Assembly (NCBI GenBank): GCA_020349865.1
Contig: CP070700.1
Coordinates: 3,955,308-3,961,500, forward strand
Direction: 5' to 3'
Origin: Desulfobacteraceae bacterium
GTDB lineage: Bacteria; Desulfobacterota; DSM-4660; Desulfatiglandales; Desulfatiglandaceae
Length of the DNA: 6,193 bases
In this document: in pieces, positions 5,599 to 6,193 of the stretch
Layout of the letters: every line of letters starts with the position of its first letter
How positions within the stretch are numbered: the first letter of the stretch is position 1
Position numbers and translations under genes: made by a program
The notes under the pieces: model-generated
Told to the model about the DNA's origin: nothing
What the model saw: only the letters and a program-made list of their open reading frames with translations
Databases searched by the model: none

Positions 5599-6193
5599 CT
5601 ATATATCAATAGGTTTGAATATAAGAACGATTGCCATGACAATAAATACCATTGTTTCTGCCCCCTGCGACCAGTACCTTGCCGTAACAGCCATAACCAT
5701 CCCGAGAGCAAAGGCTGATACAAAGGTCCCTTTCAGGCTTCCCATCCCCCCCACGATGACTACCGCAAAGGCCAACAGGAGAACGGAAAGCCCCATATAG
5801 GGGTGGATTGAACTGATTGGGGCATAGAGAACTCCTCCCATGGCGGCCAAGGCGCTTCCCAGCATGAAAACGATAGAAAAATACTTATCCACGTTTACCC
5901 CGAGGCACCTGACCCCTTCTTCGTCTTCCAGGGCTGCGACCACGATTTTCCCAACAATAGTCTTTCTGAAAAGGAGTTCCAACCCGAAAAATAAGAGGAT
6001 AGCAATGATAAAGATAAGGATCCGGTAGAGCGGAAATGTTAAATCCCTCACGGTTAGATAGACACCAATAGGATCGCTCAAAGGATACGGATTTACGCCC
6101 CAAATCCACTTAATGACATCGACACCGATCAGGGTGACAGCAAAGGTGGCGATGAAGGTATAGTCAAGTGACTCTCCGTAGAGCCTCCTGATG
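5599..6193 (-). CDS. livH: Branched-chain amino acid (LIV-type) ABC transporter permease, LivH-like, N-terminus outside the window
   Basis: The frame runs in from the right edge and encodes the last 197 residues of an inner-membrane permease; the full length is usually about 290-310, so roughly the first 100 residues are missing. It begins with IRRLYGESLDYTFIATF, the usual cytoplasmic loop and next helix of LivH. A hydrophobic helix near LYRILIFIIAILLFFGLELL follows, then the cytoplasmic loop contacting the ATPase (AALEDEEGVRCLGVNVDK), and a helix-rich end with the hallmark VVIVGGMGSLKGT. It ends with the typical IFKP segment and a TAG at 5599-5601. It works with LivM, two ATPases (LivG, LivF) and a periplasmic binding protein to import leucine, isoleucine, valine or related compounds. 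None of those genes follows on this strand, so they would lie upstream, to the right, or elsewhere. An internal TTG at 6081 is not the real start. Confidence 0.9.
   Translation of the reverse strand, partial: IRRLYGESLDYTFIATFAVTLIGVDVIKWIWGVNPYPLSDPIGVYLTVRDLTFPLYRILIFIIAILLFFGLELLFRKTIVGKIVVAALEDEEGVRCLGVNVDKYFSIVFMLGSALAAMGGVLYAPISSIHPYMGLSVLLLAFAVVIVGGMGSLKGTFVSAFALGMVMAVTARYWSQGAETMVFIVMAIVLIFKPIDI

Overview
The window reads as a piece of chromosome from an anaerobic, probably Deltaproteobacteria-like (Desulfobacterota) bacterium. That rests on three things: a cyclase tail of a type I associate with that group, a tungsten/molybdenum aldehyde:ferredoxin oxidoreductase (AOR family), and a LIV-type amino-acid permease. 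It is inference from recognised protein types, not a taxonomic assignment.

Layout, left to right. Positions 2-274 (+) hold the end of a class III adenylate/guanylate cyclase domain that stops soon after the domain. It runs directly into the C-terminal third of a short-chain dehydrogenase (SDR, 280-561) that is broken by an in-frame TAG. Next comes an intact zinc-dependent, L-threonine 3-dehydrogenase-like gene (583-1620, +) with a strong ribosome binding site. Just after it lies a frameshifted N-terminal SDR remnant (about 1679-1800).

Positions 1621-3275 contain no gene I can defend as intact. The stretch holds a 7-bp tandem repeat (1837-1867), unrecognised short ORFs, and a gutted group II intron (about 2545-2977). 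The intron keeps part of its 5' RNA domains, the first ~80 codons of its reverse transcriptase reading frame, and a recognisable domain V plus domain VI. Next to the AOR stop codon is an AT-rich block of interleaved inverted repeats (3155-3281).

The right half holds an intact AOR-family gene (3276-5150, -). It is followed by an unrecognised α/β-type ORF (5174-5497, +), then a C-terminal fragment of a medium-chain (zinc-type) dehydrogenase (about 5409-5567, +). Last is the C-terminal two thirds of a livH-type branched-chain amino-acid ABC permease (5599-6193, -), cut by the window edge.

Overall this is a region of gene decay: two intact enzymes (the Tdh-like dehydrogenase and the AOR) and one permease sit among at least five broken genes and a dead retroelement. 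The two intact enzymes face each other across the decayed middle and need not act in one pathway. I found no convincing new multi-gene system. The most unusual sequence signals are the intron fossil with its preserved catalytic 3' end, the SDR pieces placed in swapped order around the dehydrogenase, and the interleaved repeats at the end of the AOR gene.
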